Counted from the first letter of the stretch, positions 24,840 through 33,978 are shown. The stretch is DNA of 64,000 nucleotides from Faecalicatena orotica (GCF_003149245.1 NZ_QGDL01000016.1:1-64000); one strand, 5' to 3'. Made by a program: numbers and translations. The notes: generated by a model from the letters alone, not told the origin.

Positions 24840-26726
24840 TCATGAAAATATTTTTAATTGCCACAATTTTGTCTTTGACGGCGACCCGTCTTCTTTCCAT
24901 CCTCTTACTTTGTAGTATCTCGGAAGCATCTTGTCGAGTCTGACTACGGACTTTGGGTTCTTGTCCTGAGGGACTTTTGTGAGCCGGCCGGGCAGGCTGT
25001 CGTCGTTGGCGGTCAGGCCTTCTCTGTAGTTATACAGGCGCTCTACGTTGTATCCACGTTCGCCGAGCTGCATGAAACGTCCTGTTGTCATTTTGATTCC
25101 GGTTATTTGCTTTACAGCCTCTGCGTGAGGCAGTAAGAACATGGAGTTGAACGGCAGTATCCAGGGCATGAATTTCCATATGATTCCTAAAACAGGCCAT
25201 ACCCATACAAGTACTTTTCCGCATAGTTTTGTGATCCAGTGGGACGGACCGAGGCGGAACAGGATGGACGGGATCATACTGTATGCGGTGAACAGGCAGA
25301 AGCCGGAACCGGATACGGCTTCCATTGCATTCTGCATGAGTACTGTGAGTTCCGGTTTGCCTTTTGTCTCCAGTGGATCTGTGGATAAGACACCGACGGA
25401 TTCCAGCAGTGCCAGATAACCTCCATTTAAGTGGCATCCACCTCTGTTAGATGTGGCGTAGCCAAGTCCCATTCCTACGGATTTACGTGGTTCGTAGGAG
25501 GCCAGTTCCAGACCTTTGGCATGGATTGCGGCATCTTCAGCTCCATATTTTTCAGCAAGCCATTTGGAACCGTTTGCCAGTTCAGAATAAATACCTTCTC
25601 TGTAAGCTATTTTTCTAACGATTTCAGGAATGTTCCCGGTCTCGCCGAAATCTACTCCAAAGTCGGCGATTCCTCTCTCTTTGAGTTCCATTGCAAATGC
25701 TATGGTCCCGCCCAGTGATATTGTGTCCATTCCCATGATATCTGCTATATAGTTGATCTCGTTTATGATATCCAGGTCAGCACTCTCTACATTGGCTCCA
25801 AACAGCCCTACAGTCTCGTATTCAGGGCCTTTTACATCCTTATCGTATACTTTGACCCTTCTTTCACATCTGATCGGACAGCTGACGCATCCCATATTCC
25901 TGATCAGTTTTGTATCTGCCAGAGTCTCGCCACTGATGTCCTCCGCTTTTTCATAGAAGCCCCGCTGAAAATTCTTCGTCGGCAGGGCGCTGGTGGCATT
26001 TGCCTTCGTGACGAGCCCGGCGCTTCCGTATTTCGGAAGGGATGTTCCGGTCATCGGGTGCGACTGCAAAAAATGCACCCACTTTTCAACATGCTTATCC
26101 AATTTTTCTTTATTGTATACTTCAGGACGTTTCGTCCCGTATGCCACAACCGCCTTAATATTCTTGGAACCGAATACTGCTCCCGCACCACACCTTCCGG
26201 CGACTCTTTCACCAGATAATACGCCTGCATAATGAACAAGATGTTCTCCGGCCGGACCGATCACGATTTTCCCATAATGGGCCGGAAATTCTTCCTGCAC
26301 CTTTTCCGTGTCCATCCCCCACAGATGCTGCGCATTTTTAATATGAACATCTCCGTCCAGAATTTCAATATAAGACGGCTCATCTGCCTTCCCTGTCAGG
26401 ATCATCCCGTCATACCCAGCCTTTTTGAGCATCATTCCGAAATTACCTCCGCAGTTAGACGAAGCAATCCCTCCCGTCATCAGGTTTTTAAAAGACATGT
26501 TAAACCGGCTCGAAGACGGGGCCCCTGTACCATTCGCAGGTCCTGTATTGACGATGATCATAGCCTCATCTGACAGAGGGTCGATTCCCGGTCTTGTCAT
26601 GTCATAGAGCAGTTTCGCCGCCAGAATCTTGCCGCCTATAAAACGCTCAAACATTTTCTTATCTATTTGAAAACGCCTGATTTTCCGGGTACTTAAATCA
26701 ATCTGAATATAAACAGGTAAATTCAT
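24840..26726 (-). CDS. Aldehyde:ferredoxin oxidoreductase family protein
   Basis: A tungsten- or molybdenum-bispterin enzyme of about 628 residues that oxidises aldehydes to acids using ferredoxin. The N-terminal domain carries NTGPANGTGAPSSSRFNMSFK and the SSNCGGNFG pterin-binding stretch; the [4Fe-4S] ligands are in GCVSCPIRC, with the fourth cysteine later, probably in RGGCHLNGG. The ATG at 26726 overlaps the ferredoxin stop by one base (TAATG), so a 14-residue longer start at 26768 inside the ferredoxin gene is rejected. Paired with ferredoxin, Fe-alcohol dehydrogenase and MoaD-like genes, it suggests aldehyde/alcohol/acid interconversion. Confidence 0.92.
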   Translation of the reverse strand: MNLPVYIQIDLSTRKIRRFQIDKKMFERFIGGKILAAKLLYDMTRPGIDPLSDEAMIIVNTGPANGTGAPSSSRFNMSFKNLMTGGIASSNCGGNFGMMLKKAGYDGMILTGKADEPSYIEILDGDVHIKNAQHLWGMDTEKVQEEFPAHYGKIVIGPAGEHLVHYAGVLSGERVAGRCGAGAVFGSKNIKAVVAYGTKRPEVYNKEKLDKHVEKWVHFLQSHPMTGTSLPKYGSAGLVTKANATSALPTKNFQRGFYEKAEDISGETLADTKLIRNMGCVSCPIRCERRVKVYDKDVKGPEYETVGLFGANVESADLDIINEINYIADIMGMDTISLGGTIAFAMELKERGIADFGVDFGETGNIPEIVRKIAYREGIYSELANGSKWLAEKYGAEDAAIHAKGLELASYEPRKSVGMGLGYATSNRGGCHLNGGYLALLESVGVLSTDPLETKGKPELTVLMQNAMEAVSGSGFCLFTAYSMIPSILFRLGPSHWITKLCGKVLVWVWPVLGIIWKFMPWILPFNSMFLLPHAEAVKQITGIKMTTGRFMQLGERGYNVERLYNYREGLTANDDSLPGRLTKVPQDKNPKSVVRLDKMLPRYYKVRGWKEDGSPSKTKLWQLKIFS

Positions 26727-27154
26727 TACTGCCCACCTACTTCCATATGAATTGCATGTAACGGACATACCGATTCACAAATCCCGCAGCCGACACATTT
26801 CTTTGGGTCAGACAGTTCCGCAAAAACCCTGATGTCTCCCTTGAATGCGGGTTCTGCAATCCTCAGCGCATCCTTTGTACAATTCCAGACACACATCGAA
26901 CAGGCGCTGCACTTATCCTTCATAATGACCGGCTTCTTCCACTGGTCCTTAGGAACCGCTTTCATCACATTCCCTTTGGAGTCCACAATGGCCTCCTGTT
27001 TGCAGGCCCTCCCGCAGACGCCGCATTCCACACAGCGCCTTTCCTTAATCCGATGCCTTTCCTTCAACTCCCCTTCAACTGCACCAACGGGACATAACTT
27101 TTTACACAATGTACATCCGATACATTTCTCCGTAATAAAAAAGGACATCCCCAT
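26726..27154 (-). CDS. Polyferredoxin (four [4Fe-4S] clusters)
   Basis: A 142-residue protein with sixteen cysteines in four CxxCxxCxxxC groups: CIGCTLCKKLCP, CVECGVCGRAC, CSACSMCVWNC and CVGCGICESVCP. It should carry electrons to or from the aldehyde oxidoreductase, whose gene overlaps its stop by one base. It resembles the electron-transfer subunits that accompany AOR-family enzymes. A start with GGAGGT upstream at 27154 is clear. Confidence 0.93.
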   Translation of the reverse strand: MGMSFFITEKCIGCTLCKKLCPVGAVEGELKERHRIKERRCVECGVCGRACKQEAIVDSKGNVMKAVPKDQWKKPVIMKDKCSACSMCVWNCTKDALRIAEPAFKGDIRVFAELSDPKKCVGCGICESVCPLHAIHMEVGGQ

Positions 27155-27187
27155 ACCTCCTGTAAATAATATCGTTTCTTTTTACTT

Positions 27188-27206
27188 CAAAGGGGTCAGA
27201 CCCCTC
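27188..27206. repeat. GGGGTC-A-GACCCC palindromic repeat, copy 3
   Basis: GGGGTC (27192-27197), A, GACCCC (27199-27204), flanked by CAAA and TCT, between the ferredoxin and iron alcohol dehydrogenase genes. Confidence 0.85.
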
Positions 27207-27234
27207 TGAAAAAGTGCACTTACACCATAAAATT

Positions 27235-28422
27235 TTATTCATATGCCTGATTCAGTATCATGATTACATCTTCATAATCTACTGCCGCCGGATTTACGAG
27301 CATGGCTCCATCGTTGAGGGCGGTACGTGCTACTGCATCGAAATCTTTTTTGTCTACGTGTGCCTCTTTCAGAGTCATGGGAAGTCCGCTCATCTTGTGC
27401 AGCCTGCGCTCAAGCCTACGGACAGATTTGATTGCTTCTTCCCCGCGCTTTTCTGACGGGGTCCCTGCGTATACTTCGGGGCCTTCCAGATAAAGGAGGA
27501 GTTCTCCGTAGATGTCTCCTTTTTTCTTATAGTTGTAAAGCATACAGTATGGAAGCAAGATGGTCATGGCATCTCCGTGGGGTACTTTGCAGACTCCGCC
27601 TAATGCATGGCCAATCGCATGAACCATGCCCACCATGGAGTTAGAAAATGCCGCTCCTGCCATTGTAGAGGCATTAGCCATTGCCAGTCTTGCCTTTCTG
27701 TTCTTTCCGTCTTTCACCGCATCTTCCAGATTCTCTACTACCAGTTTGATAGCCGCCGTTGCATAGGCATCGCTTAACGGGTTTTTCTGATTGCAGCTGA
27801 ATGCCTCAATGGCGTGGCACAGTGCATCGAACCCGGTAGAGGCGGTCGTCTTCGGCGGCAGCGTCTCTGTCATCCTCGGATCAAGTACAGCGGCATCCGG
27901 CAACAGGTAGTTGGAAATAAACTCCATCTTCACAGATTTCTCGATATTCTTAATAACTGCAACAAGCGTCATCTCCGAGCCTGTGCCCGAAGTTGTCGGC
28001 ACGGCGATAAACGGTACGTGTTTCCCCCTCCCCATAGACTCACAGCCCTGCAGTTCCATAAGGTCCTCTACGTCCTGAGAGATCAGCATCTCCACGCCCT
28101 TCGCAGTATCAATGACTGAACCACCGCCCACGGCAACAATACTGTCACAGCCGCCTTCTTTGTATTTCTCACCGATCTGGTTCACCACGGTAACGGAAGA
28201 GTCCGCCGGAATATCAGTAAAAATCACGCCCGGCTCCATTCCGGTAGAAACCATGGCATCAATCACCTTCTGCAGTGACCCAATCTTCTCCAGTACCTTA
28301 TCAGACAGCAGAATCGGTTTCGAAGCCCCCAGACCTTTCAATTCGTATGTAATATTCTCAAGGGCATTTTTCCCTGATAAAATCTTCGTTGAATTCTGAA
28401 ACTCATAATATAATGGCAGCAT
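27235..28422 (-). CDS. Iron-containing alcohol dehydrogenase
   Basis: A 395-residue group III NAD(P)-dependent dehydrogenase. GGGSVIDTAKG (about 97-107) binds the cofactor, PTTSGTGSE (about 138-146) is the family block, and the metal ligands are in GFDALCHAIEAF and HAIGHALGGVCKVPHG. It likely interconverts an aldehyde and its alcohol, feeding the aldehyde oxidoreductase encoded downstream. GGAGGAATGG precedes the ATG. Confidence 0.93.
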   Translation of the reverse strand: MLPLYYEFQNSTKILSGKNALENITYELKGLGASKPILLSDKVLEKIGSLQKVIDAMVSTGMEPGVIFTDIPADSSVTVVNQIGEKYKEGGCDSIVAVGGGSVIDTAKGVEMLISQDVEDLMELQGCESMGRGKHVPFIAVPTTSGTGSEMTLVAVIKNIEKSVKMEFISNYLLPDAAVLDPRMTETLPPKTTASTGFDALCHAIEAFSCNQKNPLSDAYATAAIKLVVENLEDAVKDGKNRKARLAMANASTMAGAAFSNSMVGMVHAIGHALGGVCKVPHGDAMTILLPYCMLYNYKKKGDIYGELLLYLEGPEVYAGTPSEKRGEEAIKSVRRLERRLHKMSGLPMTLKEAHVDKKDFDAVARTALNDGAMLVNPAAVDYEDVIMILNQAYE

Positions 28423-28506
28423 AATCCATTCCTCCTATTGACTTTTTATTTTCAGACTACATTACTGATCTTTAAATTATTCTGTTAAAAACATTCCATA
28501 AAATCA

Positions 28507-29007
28507 TTACACACCCAGAATTGCGTGGCAGTAAACAAGAATACTGCTGATCTGCTTTTTGGGCACCTTTCTCAGAATCCGCTTCGTCATAATCTTTGGA
28601 AACAGATATGCTTCTGTCAGGTCGATACACCGCACCGCCGACATAACCGCCGCAATATCTCCCTTTACCATGAAACGGTGCTGCGAGTAAGCCTGTGAAG
28701 TCCCAATCTGTCCGGAAAATACCAGAAAAGCCCCGTCAATGCTTTTGAATGAAATCATAATATCCGGGTCCTCGATATCCGACACTCTTACGATCCCCCA
28801 TGACACCCTTCTGATACAGAGCTTAGGTCCCTTCTCACATGCCGCCAGCACCAGCGTCCTTCCTATGGGCCAGCCGGAAATCTCCTGATGAATTCTTGTG
28901 TCATATTTGTACAGCACTTTCATTCCCCGGTAGAGGAAAAACAAGATCACCTTTTCAAAAAGAATCTTTCCTCCGGCCATCCATCTTTGTTTTGAACTAA
29001 CCTGCAT
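28507..29007 (-). CDS. SCP2-like domain protein of unknown function
   Basis: A 166-residue protein. The middle segment (DPDIMISFKSIDGAFLVFSGQIG and HRFMVKGDIAAVMSAVRCI) has the alternating strands of an SCP2 sterol-carrier-like fold, which binds lipids or hydrophobic compounds. Similar proteins sit beside aldehyde oxidoreductase genes in some anaerobes. It is the first gene of the cluster; AGGAGGAAATG precedes the ATG. Role unknown. Confidence 0.6.
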   Translation of the reverse strand: MQVSSKQRWMAGGKILFEKVILFFLYRGMKVLYKYDTRIHQEISGWPIGRTLVLAACEKGPKLCIRRVSWGIVRVSDIEDPDIMISFKSIDGAFLVFSGQIGTSQAYSQHRFMVKGDIAAVMSAVRCIDLTEAYLFPKIMTKRILRKVPKKQISSILVYCHAILGV

Positions 29008-29083
29008 GACATTTCCTCCTTTTTTATTCTTTTTGTCCCTATTATAAAAATCTTCCGTTCTTCGTTTTGGACATACTCTATGC

Positions 29084-29230
29084 TTATATTATACACTCTT
29101 TGAGCGAATAAGAAATCATAGTCTTTGGAAAATATCTGTGTCTTCCAATTTCGTCATATTGCCTAATTGCTCTTTCCCCTATCTCATGATATACTCTCGT
29201 CAGAAACTTCGAAAGGTATTCATCTTTCAT
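29084..29230 (-). other. Small unassigned ORF in a 416-bp intergenic stretch
   Basis: Between 29008 and 29423 the only open frame of note is 48 codons on the minus strand, starting MKDEYLSKFLTRVYHEIG and rich in charged residues. No ribosome site is visible before its ATG. It could be a small protein, a gene remnant or chance. The rest of the stretch shows no clear structure apart from the transposase-family gene's upstream region. Confidence 0.25.
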
Positions 29231-29423
29231 TTTTCAATCGGCAGTTCGCCGGTTTACCCAATTAATTACTTATTAGAACCGCAGAAAACAAACAAGAACA
29301 CTACATTTTGAAGGTATTCCTGTCTTTTACATATCTGTATTTCGTGATATGATAATAGTAAATCAGAATAGCTCCTTACATGTGTACCATTCGTTTTCTG
29401 CACAGGAAAGGAGATTTTATTTT

Positions 29424-30365
29424 ATGACCAAAGACAACTTTATTATGTTACCCACTGTAGACTTTTGTTTCAAGGAACTGATGCAGAACCCCAAAGTCAG
29501 GAAGGGCTTTATTTCAGCATTATTGAACCTGTCTCCGGACGAAGTGGAAGACACAGTTCTTCTGCCCACGCTACTTCCGAGGGACTCAGCCGATGACAAA
29601 CTGGGAATTATGGATGTACGGGTACTGCTAAAAGACGGGACGCAGATGAATATGGAAATGCAGGTCAAATACTTTGAATACTGGGATGAACGCGCCATGT
29701 TCTATCTCAGTAAGTTGTTTGACAGCCAGATCCGTAAGGGCGAATCCTATGAAAAGCTGCAGAAGTGTATCCATGTAAGTATTTTAGACTTCATCCATTT
29801 TCCGAATGATAAAGAATGTTACCGCAGGATTCATTTCCGGGATGACAGCACCTATGATCTGTATTCCGATAAAATGGAGCTTCAGATACTGGAGTTAAAA
29901 AAACTGCCTCAAGAAGTTAAGACCAGTGAGGATGCTCTTGCATGGATGAAGTTCTTCAGTGGCAAAAGCAGAAAGGAGTTTCAGAATATGGCAAAGACAA
30001 ACGAATATCTCGATGAAGCATACAATACACTGCTCAATCTGAGCGCTGATGAGAAGAAGCGGTTGGAATACGAAGCCCGGGAAAAGGCATTGAAAGATTA
30101 TAATACACAGATCAGCAGTGCTGAAAAGAGAGGACTTAAGGCCGGTCAAGAGATTGGACGCAAGTCCGGTGAAGAAGTTGGCCGTAAGGCTGGGGAAGAA
30201 ATTGGCCGTAAAGCTGGTGTAGAAATCGGGAAAAAATTGGGTGAGCAGGAAGCTGAACACCGCACCCGTCAGGTCTTCAAACTATTCATGCAGGGTAAAT
30301 CACCAGAAGAAATTGCGGACCTCTGTGATATCAGTATAGAAAAAGTCAGGCAAATATTAGAATAG
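29424..30365 (+). CDS. Rpn family / PD-(D/E)XK nuclease transposase-like protein
   Basis: A 313-residue protein of the Rpn recombination-promoting nuclease (transposase_31-like) family. The nuclease core is at the N terminus: MLPTVDFCFKELMQNPKV, then GIMDVRVLLKDGTQMNMEMQV (D and ExQ residues of a PD-(D/E)XK site). The C-terminal part has a glycine-rich heptad-like repeat, GRKSGEEVGRKAGEEIGRKAG (about 250-275), and ends in a short HTH-like helix pair. GGAAAGGAG supports the ATG at 29424 over one at 29349. No terminal inverted repeats were noticed, so it stands as a single gene. Confidence 0.88.
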   Translation: MTKDNFIMLPTVDFCFKELMQNPKVRKGFISALLNLSPDEVEDTVLLPTLLPRDSADDKLGIMDVRVLLKDGTQMNMEMQVKYFEYWDERAMFYLSKLFDSQIRKGESYEKLQKCIHVSILDFIHFPNDKECYRRIHFRDDSTYDLYSDKMELQILELKKLPQEVKTSEDALAWMKFFSGKSRKEFQNMAKTNEYLDEAYNTLLNLSADEKKRLEYEAREKALKDYNTQISSAEKRGLKAGQEIGRKSGEEVGRKAGEEIGRKAGVEIGKKLGEQEAEHRTRQVFKLFMQGKSPEEIADLCDISIEKVRQILE

Positions 30366-30410
30366 CCTGTACTATTTCAATTGCAAATATCCCCGAAATC
30401 GAAAAATACA

Positions 30411-30446
30411 AAAAAGGGAACAGACATCATCCGTCTGCTCCCTTTC
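30411..30446. terminator. Bidirectional terminator between the transposase and pilus operons
   Basis: AAAGGGAACAGAC and GTCTGCTCCCTTT form a stem around ATCATCC with A-runs on the left and T-runs on the right of the plus strand. The minus-strand reading ends CCCTTTTTTG and would stop the pilus operon. Confidence 0.85.
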
Positions 30447-30449
30447 ACT

Positions 30450-30995
30450 TTATTCATATTCTTCCTGATTCCGCCTTAAAAATCCGGCCACGCCATGTAA
30501 TAGTACTGACAATATAATCAATGATACCGCCGCAATCTTTCCCGGTGCAGATGCAACCGCTGCCAGAATCTGCCCCATAAATGGTACGGACAGTTCTACC
30601 TTTCCCAGAAGGTTACTATACTCGGTCGGCATGGCATCTTCCTTCGCATTCGCGTCACCCTTCGTTACGAACTTACCTTCTACAACCTGGTTCTTCACTA
30701 CACGGTGAGTAATAATCGCTCCGTTGTCCGTGGAACTGTAAAACGCGATGACGTCGTCTTTCTTCACGTCCTCCGGTGCAATACTCTTCGTATATACAAG
30801 GCTTCCCGTAGGTATCGCCGGTTCCATACTTCCGCTGATAACTGTATATACCTCGTAACCGAACAGCCTCGGTACCGTAAGTGGCACACAAAGTACGATC
30901 ACGATGATCAGTAAAATGGTTCCCGTTACGCTTAATACAGTGGCAAAGGTGCCTTTATGATTTTTACTTTGTCTATGGCGTTTTTTTCTACTCAT
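30450..30995 (-). CDS. Signal peptidase I, ER/SipW type
   Basis: A 181-residue membrane protease. Transmembrane helices about 15-38 and 150-172; the nucleophile is Ser in VISGSMEPAIPTGS (about 56) and the base is His in AIITHRVVK (about 97), the Ser/His type of SipW and eukaryotic or archaeal peptidases, not Ser/Lys. SipW processes the matrix proteins TasA and TapA in Bacillus. Two SipW-type substrates are encoded upstream in the same operon (32714-33951), which supports this role. The gene overlaps the preceding one by one base (TAATG). Confidence 0.92.
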   Translation of the reverse strand: MSRKKRHRQSKNHKGTFATVLSVTGTILLIIVIVLCVPLTVPRLFGYEVYTVISGSMEPAIPTGSLVYTKSIAPEDVKKDDVIAFYSSTDNGAIITHRVVKNQVVEGKFVTKGDANAKEDAMPTEYSNLLGKVELSVPFMGQILAAVASAPGKIAAVSLIILSVLLHGVAGFLRRNQEEYE

Positions 30996-31942
30996 TATTT
31001 AAGGTCTGTCTTTCCGCGCTTTTTTAAATAAATAATTGTTGATGCGATTGCAGCCAGGGCCAGTACTCCTACTACAATACCTACGACAATCGGTGCACGG
31101 CTTGTTTTTCTCTCTGCGTCGATGTTGGCTTTTGGAACTTCCTCATCGTCCAGATCCTGTAATGCCTGCGGTGTCTCTTCATCCGGTACTTCTACAGTCT
31201 CATCAGCCGGCGGTGTTGTCTCAGTAGTTCCGCCTGCCGTACCGCCTGCGGCTCCTGCCGTGCCACCCGCTGCAGCTCCTGCTCCTGCGGCTGCTGTTCC
31301 GGCTGCCGGTGTAGCTGGTATCACTGTAACTGTTCCTGCCTGCGTAATTGTCGTTACTGTTCCTGTATCTGCCGGAACATAGATAAATGGAAATACATTC
31401 TCGGCTTCATTACTGCTTAGTGTCTTAGTAAGATTATAAGCCTGTGGCTGGTATCCGTCAATAAACTGATAAGCAACTACCGGCTTATCTCCTATATTAC
31501 CATAAAAAGTACGGCTTGGCAAAAGTTCATTTCCATTTTCATCCTGATAATTTACAGTATAGGCTACCTGATTCCCTTTGATACCATATGCAATAACATA
31601 ATCTGCATCACCTGTAACATCTACCCATAATGATTGTTCAGAACCGCCGCCATCTGTACCGCTCTGCCTGATTCCTTTTGCATAATATTTATCATCTAAA
31701 ATCTGGGGCTTCATGTCAGCAAGATTAAGATCAAGATTTACCTGATCCCCATAACTAAGGTCCGATATAACCAGCTTATCCTGCCCGTTACTGAATACCC
31801 CGTGGTTACCTGCATACAATGTAATGGTATAAGTATAATCTTCTGCCGCTTTGACCTCTGAACCAAACATCATCTGGAGGGTCACTGCAAATAATATTGC
31901 GAGTCCAAGAAGGCCTTTACGTATTTTCTTTCCCGATTTCAT
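30995..31942 (-). CDS. Membrane-anchored surface protein with MucBP-like region
   Basis: A 315-residue protein: signal peptide (about 1-32), an extracellular region with YTVNYQDENGNELLPSRTFYGNIGD, a MucBP-like strand pattern (about 130-190), an Ala/Gly-rich low-complexity linker (about 195-245), then a C-terminal transmembrane helix (about 283-305) and basic tail. There is no LPXTG, so it is anchored by the helix. The linker is coded by short GCAGGNGGN repeats. Function unknown; it lies between the TasA-like genes and the signal peptidase. Confidence 0.75.
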   Translation of the reverse strand: MKSGKKIRKGLLGLAILFAVTLQMMFGSEVKAAEDYTYTITLYAGNHGVFSNGQDKLVISDLSYGDQVNLDLNLADMKPQILDDKYYAKGIRQSGTDGGGSEQSLWVDVTGDADYVIAYGIKGNQVAYTVNYQDENGNELLPSRTFYGNIGDKPVVAYQFIDGYQPQAYNLTKTLSSNEAENVFPFIYVPADTGTVTTITQAGTVTVIPATPAAGTAAAGAGAAAGGTAGAAGGTAGGTTETTPPADETVEVPDEETPQALQDLDDEEVPKANIDAERKTSRAPIVVGIVVGVLALAAIASTIIYLKKRGKTDLK

Positions 31943-31944
31943 AC

Positions 31945-32697
31945 TTATCTGGACCTCCTTTTCTTATATTCAGCTCTTTCCTTATCTCTGTTCTTAATCT
32001 TCAGTAATACAATGATCAGAATGATCAGTCCTGCTGCAAATGCCGCTATTGACAGATAAAGGATCATGTTGGAACTGTCACCTGTTTTGATAATTGTACT
32101 GTTTGTTCCCGGTCTTGTCACGGTTGTATCGCCTGCAACTACCTCTGCCGCAAAAGTCATCTGAAGCTGCGCCAGTGTATTCTGGTAATCATTTCCCTGA
32201 GTTTCGCCGTCCAGTGTGACACGAAGTTCGATGCTTCCTGTTTCTCCCGGTGACAGACGGTCCAGATAGAAGTACTCATCCAGTGAATCCGTTGCGCTAT
32301 GAAGACCATCTGCATCATCTCCACCGACAGTATCACTGTTATAGATCTCTGTCGTCGTCTTTCCGTCCGGATGATTATAGTTTAAAATATAAGTGTAGGC
32401 TCCGCCGTTTGCCGGACTGCCATCTTCCAAACTCTTAATGATTTCGTTGGACATATACCAGTTTGTGTCTTTATTTGCCTTATTGACCAGTGAAAGCTGA
32501 ATCAGTGCTGTATCTCCCGGCAAAATCTGGTAAACACTGGCATCCAGATCAGAACTCTTAAAATTACTGCTCAACTTGTTACCGTCAAAACTGACCTGCC
32601 AGTCTGAACTTCCCGGAATTACCTCCGCGGCTGCTTCTATCGGGATGGCAGCGATCATGACCATAGCCAGAATAAAACCTAATATTCTTTTTCTCAT
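31945..32697 (-). CDS. Surface protein with variant KTGD sorting signal
   Basis: A 250-residue secreted protein. Signal peptide (about 1-25), then a beta-rich domain with ILPGDTALIQLSLVNKANKDTNWYM, a pattern like the TasA/camelysin or SipW-type fold, and a C terminus IIKTGDSSNMILYLSIAAF, hydrophobic helix and KIKNRDK. The KTGD box before the helix matches the end of the LRR protein. It may be covalently attached or simply membrane-anchored. It lies in the tightly packed pilus/SipW operon. Confidence 0.75.
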   Translation of the reverse strand: MRKRILGFILAMVMIAAIPIEAAAEVIPGSSDWQVSFDGNKLSSNFKSSDLDASVYQILPGDTALIQLSLVNKANKDTNWYMSNEIIKSLEDGSPANGGAYTYILNYNHPDGKTTTEIYNSDTVGGDDADGLHSATDSLDEYFYLDRLSPGETGSIELRVTLDGETQGNDYQNTLAQLQMTFAAEVVAGDTTVTRPGTNSTIIKTGDSSNMILYLSIAAFAAGLIILIIVLLKIKNRDKERAEYKKRRSR

Positions 32698-32713
32698 GTC
32701 TCTCTCCTCCCTA

Positions 32714-33427
32714 TTACAGACTCAAAGTTCCATCCGGAGATACCTTAACATCGACTCCCCAGGCACTCTTAATCGCATCCTGCGCGTTATGCGTCTGAAC
32801 TGCGTCTACCTGTGCCTCCAGATTAAATGTTACCCCGTCATATTTATACGTTGTTGTAATTGTTGTGTATCCATTTTCAGATTTAACAGTCTCTTTCGTT
32901 GCCTGTGTTGCAACTGATCCATCGATACGGATGGTATCTGCAAAGATCGGCGCCTCTGCCCCGCCTGCAAGAATCCCTGAATAGTATAATACGGTACGCT
33001 CCTCAGTTGAAGCATTCTTATCTTCGATCCAGCCGTTGCCTGTGAGATTTAAATCAATCAGGTCCGGTGAAAGGGAAGTAACTTTCTTTCCGTCTTTCAT
33101 CCAGCTCTTTACGATGCTGACACGGACATACTGGTCAATCTCACCCGTATTTCTTACCGTCAGTTCTTCCGGATATTTTTTTCCGAGCTGAATCTTTTCG
33201 TTCTCTCCAACCATATTGGCAAGGAGCTTCTCTGAAGTCTCATTTCCATTTTCAACAAGTGCTACACCTATCTCTGAAACTGCCAGATTCGCCGTATAGT
33301 TATCACTGTAATAAGAAAGTGCCGCGCTGGTGCTTCCCAGTGCACTGCCGACTAACAAAATGACTGCAAGCGCCAGTAAAATAATAATTGATTTCTGTCC
33401 ATTCGTTGTTTTCTTTCTGCTTTTCAT
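32714..33427 (-). CDS. SipW-dependent secreted protein (TasA-like)
   Basis: A 237-residue protein with a SipW-type signal peptide: basic start, hydrophobic core IIILLALAVILLVGSALGSTSAALSYYSD, and a short linker into a beta-rich domain. The wording AALSYYSDNYTANL is typical of TasA/camelysin-like proteins, whose polymerisation builds surface fibres. The start overlaps the previous gene's stop by one base. The ER-type signal peptidase downstream is its probable processing enzyme. Confidence 0.78.
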   Translation of the reverse strand: MKSRKKTTNGQKSIIILLALAVILLVGSALGSTSAALSYYSDNYTANLAVSEIGVALVENGNETSEKLLANMVGENEKIQLGKKYPEELTVRNTGEIDQYVRVSIVKSWMKDGKKVTSLSPDLIDLNLTGNGWIEDKNASTEERTVLYYSGILAGGAEAPIFADTIRIDGSVATQATKETVKSENGYTTITTTYKYDGVTFNLEAQVDAVQTHNAQDAIKSAWGVDVKVSPDGTLSL

Positions 33428-33951
33428 TATTTACCAGCCTCCTCTCCGCCAGATCCTGACCCTTGGTCGATCTTCTGTGACCAGTCTGCGTAAGGATTGC
33501 CGTCTGCATCGTACAGAACAGCTGCACACTCCTGAATAACTACTACATTAAAATTATCCTTAAACTCTTCCGGTACTGTAATCTTTGCATCAAGTACGGA
33601 AGTCTGGCCTCCTGCCGGTACGATATCACTGTAATACCAGTACTCGCCTTCGCCCTGGCTCCATGCAGTGCCATCCGGCTGGGAATAGTCAATAGTGAAC
33701 TGACTTCCGCAATACGCCTTCACACGTACATAGCAATCATTTGTTCCGGTATTTCCAATCACAATATGCTTCGTCCAGTCAGAAAAATCTTCTGTTATCT
33801 CTGTCCGTTCCCCGAGAGAAATATCATGACCGCCGGATGCCGACGCATTCGCTGTAAAATATGCCATGGCCCCGTGTATTGTCATACTCCCCGCCAAAAT
33901 CACAGCTACTGCTGTCAGCCAGACTGTTTTGTTCTTCATCATTGTTTTCAT
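33427..33951 (-). CDS. SipW-dependent secreted protein (TasA-like), shorter paralogue
   Basis: A 174-residue protein with signal MKNKTVWLTAVAVILAGS, processing region IHGAMAYFTANASASGG and a beta-rich domain containing EYWYYSDIVPAGGQ and VRVKAYCGSQF, the pattern of TasA/camelysin-like or SipW-type anchors. It ends in a hydrophilic Gly/Ser tail with no anchor. It precedes a second, longer TasA-like gene; the two probably make fibre and accessory or anchor subunits. Confidence 0.78.
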   Translation of the reverse strand: MKTMMKNKTVWLTAVAVILAGSMTIHGAMAYFTANASASGGHDISLGERTEITEDFSDWTKHIVIGNTGTNDCYVRVKAYCGSQFTIDYSQPDGTAWSQGEGEYWYYSDIVPAGGQTSVLDAKITVPEEFKDNFNVVVIQECAAVLYDADGNPYADWSQKIDQGSGSGGEEAGK

Positions 33952-33978
33952 AGCTTCCAGCCTCCTTTACTGCGCCGT

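Noticed and set aside
29084-29230. A confident small-protein gene
   Set aside because: No ribosome site and no recognisable family; listed only as a weak open frame.
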